Assembly: GCA_951640165.1 (NCBI GenBank)
Contig: OX621264.1
Coordinates: forward strand, 4,097,001 to 4,161,000
Source: Pseudoips prasinana
Taxonomy: Eukaryota; Arthropoda; Insecta; Lepidoptera; Nolidae
DNA: 64,000 bases
Direction of reading: 5' to 3'
Positions 42,372-53,929 of this stretch are shown here, in pieces. Below the pieces are notes generated by a model. It saw only the letters and a program-made list of their open reading frames with translations, did not search any database and was not told the DNA's origin. Every line of letters begins with the position of its first letter. Within the stretch, counting starts at the first letter, position 1. The translations under genes were made by a program, and so were the position numbers.

Positions 42372-42687
42372 TATCCATACTTCCGTAGACAGCTTTGTGG
42401 GAAAGAGAAAAGAAGTATCTATAAAAGTTAAATTTTCTAAAAACATCCCAAGTACCCACACAAAGAGATTCTTTAACCCTCCGAAAATACGACCACATAT
42501 TTTAAATAAATTGTTAGAAAGTATGTCTTTATGTAAATACCTCGTAAATTTAAGTTTTCAAAAATAAACCTATTTTTCAAGCGCATTTGCAATGTTTAGT
42601 AATATAACATAGTTACAATATCATAACATAGAAATTGAAAGAGAATACTATAATTTCAAATTGAATGAGTGTTATCTTTATTTCGTA
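42372..42687. other. No gene seen
   Basis: AT-rich; no recognised feature. Confidence 0.35.
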
Positions 42688-44933
42688 CTAGCTGGTGCCC
42701 GCGACTTTGTCCGCGACAATTTTGAATGATGACCAATGTAACTACTTACTTCTAGCTTGATCTAAAAAATATATCTTTTAAAACAAATAAGCAATTAAAA
42801 TTGAATAAAACCTAACCTATAAATAAACTTACTAAGAAATAAATGAAAGACTACTTTGCTACTGTTATTTACAAAAAGGACCCGATATCATCAAGCAAAA
42901 ATCAAAGAATACATATCAATTGTCCTTAAGTATAGTCAGTAAGTTAAATAAAGTAAAATAATAATCAGCGATGCATTAATCACAAAGGTAACTCCCATTA
43001 GATTAGGTTGCGACATTTTGTAAACGAAACCATAGCGCGATCTAAAACGATGATTACGCCATCTACTAACAAAAATATAAACTTGTAAAGCGGTAAAATT
43101 AAGATATGTGCATATATTTTGGGTGAGATTTAGGCGATCATCTATTGATTCAGTTTTGGACTACCTTTTATTTCCAGCATATATTTATTTTAACCGATAT
43201 GCCAATTAAGTTCTGCAATCTGAAACGACATTAACGCCATCTAGTAACAAAATTGTGAACTTGTAGATCAGTAAAATTAAGATGATGTTTTTTGGGTGCG
43301 ATCATCTCGACACCAACAATTTACACTACGCTAACTCGAATTTTAGATAAATTCGTTTTTTATCCCAATTTGATTAAAATGTAGTTTTTTTTTTGTTATA
43401 AAATTTACCAAAAAAAAGATGTTACAAATCTTATAAAACTCTAAATCTATTAAACTTCTACTAAATCTAACTAAATCTATTAACTATCTCTAAATATATT
43501 TAAGCTACTTGGCATAAGAAACTAATTTTTTTAAATTTGAGTTTGCTTAAATTGTTGGTGGCGATCTATTAAATCAGTTTTGGATTACCTTTTTTTAACA
43601 ACAAATTATTCCGTGGATTGCTTTATTTTTATCTGAAAGACCAAATACCAATTTACATGCGTTTAACTCAAAAAATACAGACTTTCATACAAACTTACAT
43701 CACCTATTCTAGTCGTCCTTAGGGGTGGAATTTCCAAAAATCCTGAAATATATATTTATAATTTTTAAATGAAAGGCCACATACTAATTTTCTTGCGTTT
43801 ACCTCAAAATTGTCACACTTTTCATACAAAATTACATCCCCTATTTGTCAACCTTAGGGGTGAAATTCTCGGAAATTCTGAAATAAATATTTTTAATTTT
43901 AACTGAAAGGCCAAATACCAATATTCATGGGTTTAACTTCAAGAATGTCGCATTATTCATACAAACTTACATCCCCTATTTTACGCCCTAAGGGGTGGAA
44001 TTCCCAAAAATCCTGAAATATATATTTTTAATTTTTAACTGAAATGGCAAATAACAATTTTCATGCGTTTAACTTAAAACTTTTAACTTTTTTCATACAA
44101 ACTTACATCCCCAATTTTACGCCCTTGGGGGTGGTACCTTCTGTCAAAATTTTAAGTCTTTAACTCCAGCCGTTTAGGCTGTGCGTTGATATGTCGCAGT
44201 CAGTCTGTATAAACTTACATCGCCTATTTTATGCCCTTCGGGGTGGAATTTTCAAAAATCCTGGAATACATATTTTTATTTTTAACTGAAAGGCCAAATA
44301 CCAATTTTCATGGGTTTAACTTCAAAAAAGTCGCATTTTTCATACAAACTTACATGCCCTACTTTACGCCCTTAGGGGGGGAATTCTCAAATATTCTGAA
44401 ATTTGTATTTTTAATTTTTAACTGAAATGCCTAATACCAATTTTCATGCGTTTAACTTAAAAATTGTCACATTTTTCATACAAACTTACACCCTCTATTT
44501 TACGCTCTTGGGGCTGGATTTTCCAAAAATGCTGAAATATATATTTTTTATTTTTAACCAAAAGGCCAAATACCAATTTTCATGCGTTTAACTTAAAATT
44601 TGTCACATTTTCCATACAAACTTACATCCCCTATTTTTCGCCCTTGGGGGTGGAATTTCCAAAAACCCTGAAATACGTGATTCTTTATTTTTAACTGGAA
44701 GGCCAAATAACAATTTGTATGCCTTAAACTTCAAAAACGGTAAAGTTTCATACTAACTTAGCGCCCCTGTTTTACCCCCTTAGGGGTTGAATTTCGAAAA
44801 ATCCTTCCTTATTCCTTGTCTACATTATAAAACAAACATTTGTGCAAAATTTCAGCTTTCTAGGTCCAAGGGTTTGGGCTGGGCGTTGATGAGTCAGTCA
44901 GTCAGTCAGGACTTGTCTTTTTATTTATATAGA
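42688..44933 (-). mobile_element. Large Helitron-like element (2.25 kb) with an internal tandem array
   Basis: The - strand begins TCTATATAAATAAAAAGACA and ends with GCGGACAAAGTCGC, GGGCACCAG, CTAG. About nine units of 105-146 bp lie at roughly 43640-44800; each repeats GCGTTTAACTT, CATACAAACTTACATCCCC and CCTTAGGGGTGGAATT. No Rep/helicase frame, so non-autonomous. Confidence 0.7.
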
Positions 44934-45444
44934 CTACCTGTGACTCGCAGTTTTACCCGCATTAAACTTTATAAATTACTAGCTGTGCCCCGCGGTTTTA
45001 CCCGCGTTTAATTATATAAATAATCACAGATCCTCCCCCGTAGGTGATAGCGTGATAATATGTAGCCTATATGTTAACCCGACCTCTTAGTAATATTAAA
45101 GCAAAATTTGAAGTAAATCCATGCAGTACTTTTTGAGTTTAGCCCGGACGAACATACAGACAAACAGACACTCAGACAAAAATTCTAAAAACTATACTAT
45201 ATTTTTGGCTTCGATATCGATTGTAGATCACGCCCCAAGTATCCTTTTAAAATAATATTCAATGTACAGTTTTGACTTTCCTACGATTTTATTATATGTA
45301 TAGATAGCTTATGTGTTAATCCAGGGTGTCAGCTAACTCCATACCAAATTTTATTAAAATCGCTATAGCCGTTTAGACGTGAAGAAGTAACAAACATACA
45401 CACTCACACAGACACAAACTTTTGCCTTAAAATATTAGTAGGAA
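44934..45444 (-). mobile_element. Helitron H-C with Helitron H-A nested inside
   Basis: H-C pieces at 44934-44978 and 45305-45444. H-A at 44979-45304, ends CTAG and TCTATACATATAATAAAATC on -. Joining the flanks gives AAATTA|TAGCTTATG, as in unbroken H-C, so insertion was between A and T without a TSD. Confidence 0.88.
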
Positions 45445-45645
45445 TTTTTGTTTGTTTTTAAATGAGATTATTGAGATTTTACTTATTTGGGTATATATGT
45501 TGTTAACTTAAAAAAAAAAAACTAAATAATTAATTAGTATTTGGTTGTTAATGTGACATATTAATTTGTTTGTTAAATAATGTGTTAATAATTTAATTAA
45601 TTGTATTAATTTATTTCTAATTGTAGCTTTATAACTTGTTACTTA
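45445..45645. other. AT-rich, no gene seen
   Basis: Runs of A and TTAAT repeats only. Confidence 0.4.
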
Positions 45646-45646
45646 A

Positions 45647-45823
45647 ATCTCAAAAATGAGAAATCATAAATTTAATCGTCCGGCGGGTCTCGAACCTGCA
45701 CCATCTACCAATCCGGGGTAGGCGCTCTGCGTTAAGCTACGAACGATACACGCTGGATTGGTAGATGGTGCAGGTTCGAGACCCGTCGGACGATTAAATT
45801 TATGATTTCCCGTTTTTGAGATT
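45647..45823. repeat. Fold-back of a SINE-D head, ~65-bp arms
   Basis: ATCGTCCGGCGGGTCTCGAA on the left is mirrored by TTCGAGACCCGTCGGACGAT on the right, and the pairing continues outward through ATAAATTT to the AAAATGAG/CGTTTTTG area. The ~37-nt middle holds the A-box region. Same tRNA-like unit as 10373-10457. Confidence 0.85.
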
Positions 45824-45924
45824 AGATAATCGCTTTGCATTGCGAATAATGCTATAAAAATTCAAAATTTCTACTTAAATATGAAATGTTATATTTACAT
45901 GCCGAGAACTCGTCAGATTGAGAT

Positions 45925-46830
45925 GAAATGAAATAATGAAATTTATTCACTTGCGTATGAACATACACTTGTACTTGTCAAGCTCACAATGCTGTACATA
46001 AACATAATAGAAACAGTATTGGTAACAAAAAAAAATATTAGTCCGTCCGATATTTTTAGGGTTCCGTAGCCAAATGGAAAAAAACGGAACCCTTATAGAT
46101 TCGTCATGTCTGTCTGTCTGTCTGTCCGTCCGTATGTCACAGCCATTTTTTTCGGAAACTATAAGAGCTGTACTGTTGAAACTTGGTAAGTAGATGTATT
46201 CGGTGAACCACATTAAGATTTTTACACAAAAATAGAAAAAGAACAATTATTTTGGGGGGTCGCCATACATAGAACTGAAACTCAAAAAAATTTTTTTCAT
46301 CGTACCCATACATGTCTTCAAAAATAAAATTGAGGTTCCTAAAATCATTTTTTTCTAAACTGAATAGTTTGCCCGAGAGACACTTCCAAAGTGGTAAAAT
46401 GAGTGCCCCCCCCCCCCTCTAACTTCTAAAATAAGAGAATGATAAAACTAAAAAAAATATATGATGTACATTACTATAGAAACTAACAACGAAAATTGGT
46501 TTGAACGAGATCTAGCTAGTAGTTTTTTTTTTAATGTCATAAAGCGCAATTGGCTTTCATTTAATCAACTGAAATACTTGCTGCTATCGAACGCTTCATG
46601 TGCGAGTCCGACTCGCACTTGGCCGGTTTTTTTAATCATTCAATAAATAATAAGTTCCTAAGCTATTAATTACAAATTTTGTACTACTGAATTAAAATTA
46701 AAGTATTGAAGACAACGAGCAGTTGGCTAGCGCAGAAGGCTCTCAACCAGTAGGTTAATTTAAGCGACTAATAACTGCGGGCACCCTTATGGGGTTCGGG
46801 CCACAACCCAGGGGCCGCTGTAGTTAAAAC
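45925..46830 (-). mobile_element. LINE-D 3' end split by the hairpin-ended repeat
   Basis: LINE-D parts at 45925-46053 and 46633-46826 (GGGTTCGGGCCACAACCCAG). Hairpin-ended family copy 3 lies between (46054-46632), inserted in a T-rich site without a visible TSD. Confidence 0.75.
46054..46632 (+). repeat. Hairpin-ended repeat family, copy 3
   Basis: AGGGTTCCGTAGCCAAATGG to GCGAGTCCGACTCGCACTTG plus GCCGG and a T run. Includes a C run at 46408-46419. Confidence 0.8.
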
Positions 46831-46835
46831 AAAAT

Positions 46836-47510
46836 AAAAAAAAAAGGTTTTTATTCACGTAGACTTTAAAAAAGCGCTTGTAAATAGTCAGAACATGTTT
46901 GTAGTAATACAGTTATTATTTCTAGTTACTTATTACAGATATTTGGGTACACGGAATGTTAAAAAAATTATACAATCTATACATATAATAAAATCGTACG
47001 AAAGTTAAAACTGTACATTGAATATTTTTTTTAAAAGGATACTTGGATGAGCGTGATCTACAATCGATATGAAAGCCAAAAATATAGTTTTTAGAATTTT
47101 TGTCTGTTTGTCTGTATGAATGTCCGGGATAAACTCAAAAAATACTGCATGGATTTACTTCAAATTTTGCATGAATATTACTAAGAGGTCGGGTCAACAT
47201 ATAGGCTACATATTGACATGCTATCACCTATGGGGTAGGAGCTATGATAGTTTATAAAATTTAACGCGGGTAAAACCGCGGGGCACAGCTAGTATAAAAT
47301 AAAATAAATACAATAAAAATGGTTTTTATTCACGTAGACTGTTATTATTTCTAATTACTTATTACAGTTATTTAGGGACACGGAATGTTAAAACATTTAA
47401 ACAATTTATTTTATCTTAGTAGTGATATTTAGCTAGCTTGTATCAAGTTATTGTCAAGGAGATTATGTTTAGGTTTAATAATTGAAATTTATATTTTACT
47501 ACATAATGTT
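46836..47510 (-). mobile_element. LINE-B 3' ends with a Helitron between
   Basis: LINE-B ends at 46836-46975 and 47296-47510, both with GGTTTTTATTCACGTAGAC. Helitron H-A fills 46976-47292. Confidence 0.75.
46976..47292 (+). mobile_element. Helitron H-A, 317 bp
   Basis: TCTATACATATAATAAAATC to CGCGGGTAAAACCGCGGGGC and CACAGCTAG; A before and T after. Confidence 0.87.
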
Positions 47511-47736
47511 ATTGATCCATCAATATTCCTGTACCTAACACCTGTTATGTATACTCATATTCAGTAAGTAAATGAGTTGAATTTAATGTTGCTGTCTGTG
47601 TGGTTGATGGTCAAGAAAAATATCAACAACAGTTGATGCTTATGACGTTAAGTAATTTAGTCCTGGGAGGTTGTTGATGTTTTACTTCGATCAATATTAT
47701 TGATCGAAGATGTTTTACAAGTAACCCTATATATTA

Positions 47737-48795
47737 CTGCCTCGTTGATCTAGCGGTAGCGTGTTCACACTTAGAGAACGAGGTCCTGGGTTCAAAACCC
47801 GGGTCGAGCCAAAAGTGATATTGGAACTTTTCTGTAAAAATAAATATTTCTTTCTCTATCATTTCATTCGGGCTGATGCTATCTCAGCATCAGCCCGAAG
47901 TCTGACAGTTGGTGGTGCTCCCCCCGTGCCTCGGGGAGTACGTAAAGCCGTCGGTCCTGTACCTGACCTCTTTCCGGTAGTGTCGCTAGGCGTCCCATCG
48001 GATCATGAGAGTGATGGAAAAGAAAGTGCTCCTGTGTTTGCGCACACACTTGTGCCCTATAATATTATTTATTATTATTATTATTTATTTATCTCAGACA
48101 TTGTACATCCATATAATTGTTAGTATTATAATAACTTAAAACTATGTTAGTGTACTTATTACAATTAAATTAATTTAAAAATTTCCGTCTACGTCCTGGT
48201 GCACCTGACACGCAGCAGTGCAAACGTGTCCAATACCCCAGTAGCGGACAGTCAGGTCTCTCGCAAATGATGCGAAGGATGCTATTGGTGCTCCCTCGTA
48301 TGCGACGCATCAGGGAGGCGGTCTTCTTGCGGATAATTGTTTCAAGGCTATCAGTTGTCGCCTCCGCATGCATACCTGACGCGCTGCAAAATCTTGGAAG
48401 CCCCAATAGCACCCTCAGCGCGTTATTGTATTGTATACGGAGTGCGTTATAGGCCCTCTGCGTATACCTGACCCACAGACTGCACGTGTAAAAGGTTTGG
48501 CAGAATGCTTTAAACAGCGTAATTTTAACCTTGACTGTACAACGTGCAAACCTGCGGGCCAGCATGTTACATCGGACCAACAACGCTCTCCGTTCTCTCT
48601 CCATATCTTGATCATCTTTTAAATACTCGTTTAGGATGTGACCAAGGTATTTAAATTCTGTGATTCTGTTTAGGGTCACACCGTACAAGTAAACCGGGGG
48701 ATCACAGCAGGCTTCTTTGTTAATATGTCCCGCGCCGATGGCTAAACTCAATTGAGACTGGCCGCCGTGGCCGAAATTCGGTTAGCAGTACATTA
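47737..48795 (+). mobile_element. SINE-B split by an RTE-type LINE end
   Basis: SINE-B 47737-48064 and 48723-48795. TAATAT flanks the insert on both sides and is a likely TSD. Confidence 0.82.
48170..48751 (-). pseudogene. RTE-like LINE: RT C-terminal domain
   Basis: Reads FKYLGHILNEYLKDDQDMERE, RCNMLARRF, VKITLFKAFCQTFYTCSLW, NNALRVLLGLPRFCSASGM and TIIRKKTASLMRRI, the familiar thumb/C-terminal region of an RTE-type reverse transcriptase. The catalytic part is missing. The first ~10 residues come from the flanking SINE, so the true junction is near 48722. Tail is ATT-rich at 48063-48090. Confidence 0.8.
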
Positions 48796-49436
48796 TTATA
48801 TTTAAAAAATCACGTACCACAATAAAGTTCATACTATACTCGAAAACAGTTAACAGACACAAACAAAAGCACAGACGAACCGGAAACCCCGCCATATTGG
48901 TGGAAACGGCTCGTTACCGCGGTGGCGTCATTTCCGGCCGCCATCTTGCTGTCACCCCCCTTTGTCTTCAATTCTTAATTGGGGCAGTAATGTTGGTATT
49001 TAAATTTCTCATTTTGTTTCAAAGACATTTTTGAGGGAAAATTAAAGTCATTTTAGAATTAATGGAAGGCTAATTTAAATAATGCGGCAAGTTCTGAGGC
49101 TTTTAAGCTTTGTTTCCAAAAACTCTTAACGCAATAACTTTGAAATCAGTTTTAATAGATAACCAAGACTCAAGAATATTTAAGAAAAATCTGTATGATT
49201 TTCTTATTAATGAAGCCTACTTACTATACAGTTGATTAATACTTAAATGATAAGTTTTGATTTAGATTCCTCTGATCTGTTGTGATTCTGTTTAATTTGG
49301 AGCTATTGAATGACTATTGATATTGGCAAGGGTTGAAAATTATAAAAGAGGTGTAAATTATCGGATCTATGAGGACTTTTCACATTTCCTTTATAACAGT
49401 GTGATGAACGATCCTACCAATTTTCAGCCAAATGAG
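48796..49436. other. Unassigned; GC-rich patch with a YY1-like motif
   Basis: 48880-48970 is GC-rich with GGCCGCCATCTTGCTG and GGTGGCGTCATTTCC; the rest is AT-rich. Could be regulatory, but nothing else supports that. No coding frame. Confidence 0.4.
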
Positions 49437-49681
49437 ATATAGGGACAATGTCACACAGATCATCCTAGCCCCTAACTAAGCAAAGCTTGTACTATGGGTA
49501 CCAGGCGACGATATACATACTTATATAGATAGATAAATACTTAAATATATAGAAAACATCCTCCCAATCACACTCAGAAACAAATGTTCGTGCTCATCAC
49601 ACAAATATTTGCACTTACCGGGATTCGAACCCAGGACCACCAGCTTCGTAGGCAGGAGCACTACCAACTAGGCTACGGTGA
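49437..49681 (-). mobile_element. SINE-A, copy 7
   Basis: ACACAGATCATCCTAGCCCC tail to AGGCTACGGTGAC head; small change around 49561-49570. Confidence 0.88.
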
Positions 49682-49687
49682 CATCTA

Positions 49688-49989
49688 TCTATACAAATAA
49701 AAATAAAATTAAAATGTCTGTTTGTAATATTGAAATAACCGTTTTTTACTACATGTATATGCATATATATACGGAACATACACCAAAATAACATTTTTAA
49801 ATTTTTGTCTGTTTGTTCCAGCTAATCTCTGAAATGGCTGGACCAATTTTGATGGTATTTTTATTGGCAGGTAGCTGATGTAATAAGGAGTAACTTAGGC
49901 TACGTTTATGTCAGAAAATATATTTATATATTTTTTAAAAGCAAAATATAAGCTAATTAACACGCGGACGAAGTCGCGGGCACAGCTAG
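49688..49989 (+). mobile_element. Helitron H-B
   Basis: TCTATACAAATAAAAATAAA to GCGGACGAAGTCGCGGGCAC and AGCTAG. Confidence 0.85.
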
Positions 49990-50104
49990 TATAATATAAA
50001 ATGTAAACTTATCAATAATATGAAATAAAATGGACAAGTTGAATAATTCATTAAATTTGATTAGTAATTAAATAAATACAACAATAATTGTCAATATTTG
50101 CAAT

Positions 50105-50357
50105 TAATTAAAACCAATTTTCGGTGGAAGTTTGCTTGGTAATGTACATCATATATATTTTTTAGTTTTATCACTCTCTTATTTTAGAATTAACAAATAA
50201 AATAAGAGAGTAATAAAACTAAAAAATCTAGTAAGTAGTTTATTTTAATACGTCATAAATCGTAAACCGCAATTACCTTTAATTTAATCAACTGAAGTAC
50301 TTGTCGCTACGGAAACCTTCATGGGCGAGTCCGACTCGCACTTGGCCAGTTTTTTTT
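50105..50357 (+). repeat. Hairpin-ended repeat family, copy 4, folded back
   Basis: The segment AGTTTTATCACTCTCTTATT is followed after about 15 nt by its inverse AATAAGAGAGTAATAAAACT; then the normal 3' end GCGAGTCCGACTCGCACTTG. Confidence 0.7.
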
Positions 50358-50739
50358 ATTTTATTTTTTCTGCCTAGTATGTAAGTTTCGTAAATATTCA
50401 AATATACGATTGTATAATTGTTCTCTGAATAAATAAATAAAAAAAAAATAGCTAGTACCCTATCCTTCCCTACCTGCTATTAATATTGGAGTCTCATATA
50501 TTTTTTATTTCTCACGTCAAAACATACAGTTTTTGTTTTTATTAGATAAACACACTAACTCAAACTCAAATATTTTATTTGCTTAAATATGGGTTATAAA
50601 AGATCTTAAAAAGAATACAGCGTACGCTCCATATTAGCCTTTATACATATACTACACAGTATATTTTTTTTATTTTGTTTTATTGGGACACCAAAATAGT
50701 TACACATTAATACTTAATTTTACTTAATAATATATAATA
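50358..50739. other. No gene seen
   Basis: AT-rich; no recognised repeat or frame. Confidence 0.35.
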
Positions 50740-50924
50740 CTAGCTGTGTCCCGCGGCTATACCCGCGTTAACCTTTATAAAATATAGCCTATGTGTTAAT
50801 TTAGGGTGTCAGCTAACTCCACACCAAATTTTACTAAAATCGCTCCAGCCGTTTAGACGTGAAGAAGTAACAAACATAGACACTCACACAGTCACAAACT
50901 TTCGCCTTTATAATATTAGTGTGA
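50740..50924 (-). mobile_element. Helitron H-C, 185 bp
   Basis: The - strand begins TCACACTAATATTATAAAGG and ends GACACAGCTAG. Same length as 17237-17421. Confidence 0.83.
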
Positions 50925-50953
50925 TAAGTACTAAAAAATAATAGCTAAATAAC

Positions 50954-51515
50954 ATGTCCAACTTCGAGAAGGAGGTCAATCGTAGAATCCAAATCGGCTG
51001 GGCAGCGTTCGGGAAGCTACGTAATATCTTCTCGTCCCAAATACCGCAGTGTCTTAAGTCGAAAGTCTTCAACCAGTGTGTTGCCAGTGCTGACTTACGG
51101 TACAGAGACGTGGTCGCTCACTATGGGCCTTATCAGGCGGCTCTAGGTCACCCAAAGAGCAATGGAAAGGGCTATGCTTGGAGTTTCCCTGCGAGATCGA
51201 ATCAGAAATGTTGAGATCCCCAGGCGAACCAAAGTAACCGACATAGCCGTAAGAATTGCCAAGCTGAAGTGGCAGTGGGCAGTGCACGTAGCTCGTAGAG
51301 CCAACGGCCGCTGGGGCAGAAAGGTTCTCGAGTGGCGACCACGAACTGGAAGACGCAGCGTGGGCAGGCCCCCTACAAGATGGACCGATGATCTTGTGCG
51401 GATCGCTGGAAATCGCTGGATGCGGATAGCGCAAGATCGGCAATTGTGGAGATCTTTGGGGAGGCCTTTGTCCAGCAGTGGACGTCTTTCGGCTGATATG
51501 ATGATGATGATGATG
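50954..51515 (+). pseudogene. RTE-like LINE C-terminal remnant with one frameshift
   Basis: First part reads NRRIQIGWAAFGKLRNIF, then SKVFNQC. After a frame change it continues LRDRIRNVEIPRRTKVTDIA, LKWQWAVHVARR and RRSVGRPPTRWTDD. This is the RT C-terminal region of an RTE-type LINE. The 3' end is CAGCAGTGGACGTCTTTCGG then (GAT)n. Short copies of this end lie at 57.05, 59.1, 62.1 and 63.19 kb. Confidence 0.8.
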
Positions 51516-51544
51516 ATTATGATTGATGCATTGTGACCTTGACA

Positions 51545-51940
51545 AGTACAGAAAGAGTGTTTCTATTTTTATTTAACAATGCTCGCACTAAGGAAAATAA
51601 TTACCAACATATTATTGACGGACACAAAGTATATCCACTTTTTATCGTCGATTGATTACAGACGAGTCCGGTGAAGCAGTGAAAGCCTTCTAGATTAACT
51701 GTATTCGTCATGTTAAAAAAAAAGATAACGATAACACCTCAGGATGGAGATACAGCAGTACTAGAGACAATTTCGTAGCAAAGCTTTCGATCTTTTGTAG
51801 AATTCGTATGACCGTAGCAAATGACGAGACCGTAGTCAAAACGTAGCGCCGTAGCTAAATCGTAGCAATCTCGTAGCAATGTTATCTATTGTTTAAGTTA
51901 AGTTTAAGTACCCAGATAAACCCTGTAAAGTTTTCATGGT
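51545..51940. repeat. Unassigned, with CGTAGC short repeats
   Basis: At least seven CGTAGC/CGTAGT motifs between 51772 and 51882, e.g. AAATCGTAGCAATCTCGTAG. No gene. Confidence 0.45.
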
Positions 51941-52429
51941 ACGGCATTCAGATTCAGATACTTTATTGTGGATTATAGGAAGATACAAAATACAGATGTT
52001 GAACAATATTTTTAGAGAGCATCCATGCCCCGCCCTTTGGGCATACGATAATTAACTCAATAATTAAAACAATAATTACTTCACAGAATGTCAAAAAATT
52101 GATAAAATTCTAAATATATGTACACAATACAAAAAATTATAATAATGGTCTGGTAAACTGGTATACGATAAGTTAGGACTATTGGTAGAATACTGAACGC
52201 ATCATGGCAGTGGATGTTTATTACAACAGAGGTTTATCAGATAAAAAGTCTTTTAGCATGCTCTATTATAAAATTAATATTAGTTTATCGAAGATAAAAA
52301 CCTAAAAAAGTTAAATACCGCCTTTTATGGTAGTTTACACATCATTATTAACAAATAATTTATAACAGAAATTTCTTGTTGAGATATATTTATCTCAACA
52401 ATGTTTTTTTTATAATAATAATAATATAA

Positions 52430-52667
52430 TAATATCTAGGGACAATGTCACACAGATCATCCTAGCCCCAAACTAAGCAAAGCTTGTACTATGGGTAGGT
52501 ACCAAGCGACGATATACATACTTATATAGATAGATAAATACATAGAAAACATCCGACTCAGAAACAAATATTCGTGCTCATCACACAAATATTTGCACTT
52601 ACCGGGATTCGAACCCAGGACCACCAGCTTCGTAGGCAGGAGCACTACCAACCAGGGTACGGTGATT
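52430..52667 (-). mobile_element. SINE-A, copy 8
   Basis: ACACAGATCATCCTAGCCCC to AGGAGCACTACCAACCAGG; small internal deletions. Confidence 0.85.
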
Positions 52668-52784
52668 TTATGATCTTATTTACACATTTTTTTTGATTCA
52701 TTAGATGACAACGGTTCTGTGCGTGCATTAGCCTACATAACGCCCATCATAATGTAAGAAAATACATGATTTAAAAAAAAAAAA

Positions 52785-53282
52785 AGAACGAAAACAAAAA
52801 GCAAAAGTAGACGAAAAAAGTAACCCTGGAGTTTCTTTGTGGCTTTCTCCTCCGGGTCAGCCACCTAGGTAGCTAGAGAAAGCCGCAGTTAGCTAGGGTA
52901 GGCTCCTCAGCGGCGAGGATCGCTTTGGCCCCTTAACACGTCATTGGTGATCCCGTGCAACTGATCACACCCTCTCTTAGAATTCTGTCCTTTTGCTTCA
53001 GCGGCCCCCTGAGCTGTGGCCCGAACCCTAAAAGGGTGGCCTCGGGTATTAATTGTTTAATTTAAGCTACTGGTTAAGAGCCTTCTGCGCTAGCCAAATG
53101 CTCATTGCCTTCAATTCTTTAATTTTAATATTGTACAACTAAATTTCAAAATAATAAATTAATTTTTTTAGACTAATTATATTTTTGTAATTTTTATACT
53201 GCATTCGACTATGTTTATGTACTCCATTGTGAACTTGACAAGTACAAGTGTATGTTAATACCCAAGTGCTGAATAAATTTCA
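52785..53282 (+). mobile_element. LINE-D 3' end
   Basis: Coding tail rich in AAACAAAAAGCAAAAG, GC-rich 3' UTR (AACCCTAAAAGGGTGGCC) and AATAAATTTCATTATTTCAT end. Confidence 0.72.
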
Positions 53283-53419
53283 TTATTTCATTATCTTCGA
53301 TAAATTTATATTACTTTTTCAGTAGATCACGCTTTATCAGATAAAACTCTGTTGTAATAAACACCCACAATCATGATGCATTCAGTATCACTTTCTTTCA
53401 CTTTTTGTTTCGTTCGCGC

Positions 53420-53906
53420 CTTTTAAAGGTGAATACAGATTGGGCGCATCTCACCCAGAAAGAGATAGCATTCAACAAATGCACAGCTTGTGTGGTGAAT
53501 GATTTTCCGTAAAAAATGTGGAATGGCAAGGGATTTTTAGTCTTATGTTCTCCGATGATCTCAAGGATCTAGACGGTGTGTCATGAAGGAACTCGAAAAA
53601 AAAAGTCTCCTTCTTCGGGGGTCGATGGCCAACTAGTAAAATTATTGTGGCCCTGAACGTGGAAGAAGAAACACTGATTGGTCTGCTTGTGGCATTCTTA
53701 AGATCCTGCCATGAACATGTGGCAGGGCAGGCTGGGCACGATGTTTGGTGGGCCATGGACCGATGCTCCACAAATGCAGTCCATTTTGGGGTTGCTCAAA
53801 ATGGACCGCATTTGTGGAGTTTCACAGTCCCCACCTAGACATGTTTTCTTTGCTTCGGCCCACCTGAAGTGGGGTGGTAGGATTGAACAATATGATCTAT
53901 AAAAGA
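53420..53906 (-). pseudogene. LINE-A 3' coding remnant with a second LINE end inserted
   Basis: The - strand reads LFNPTTP (near 53880) and, after an insert, FEFLHDTPSRSLRSSENIRL, which is LINE-A order. The insert (about 53605-53848) encodes another LINE C-terminus (QSMAH-like MAHQTSCPACPATCSWQDL on -) and a 23-bp fold-back at 53767-53819. LINE-A homology ends only about 24 bp before the Vmat exon. Confidence 0.7.
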
Positions 53907-53907
53907 T

Positions 53908-53929
53908 TTAATATATGTTTTTGTTCCAG
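53908..53929 (+). promoter_or_regulatory. Splice acceptor of the Vmat exon
   Basis: Pyrimidine-rich ATATATGTTTTTGTTCCAG directly before 53930. It ends in CAG with a T-rich tract, a normal insect acceptor. Confidence 0.75.

Larger units (their letters stand above)
52190..53388. mobile_element. Long-TIR element carrying SINE-A and LINE-D insertions
   Basis: ATACTGAACGCATCATGG on the left and CATGATGCATTCAGTAT on the right begin inverted arms of roughly 110 bp at about 75-80% identity (shared core GTTTATTACAACAGAG). SINE-A at 52430-52667 and LINE-D 3' end at 52785-53280 fill the middle. Confidence 0.65.
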
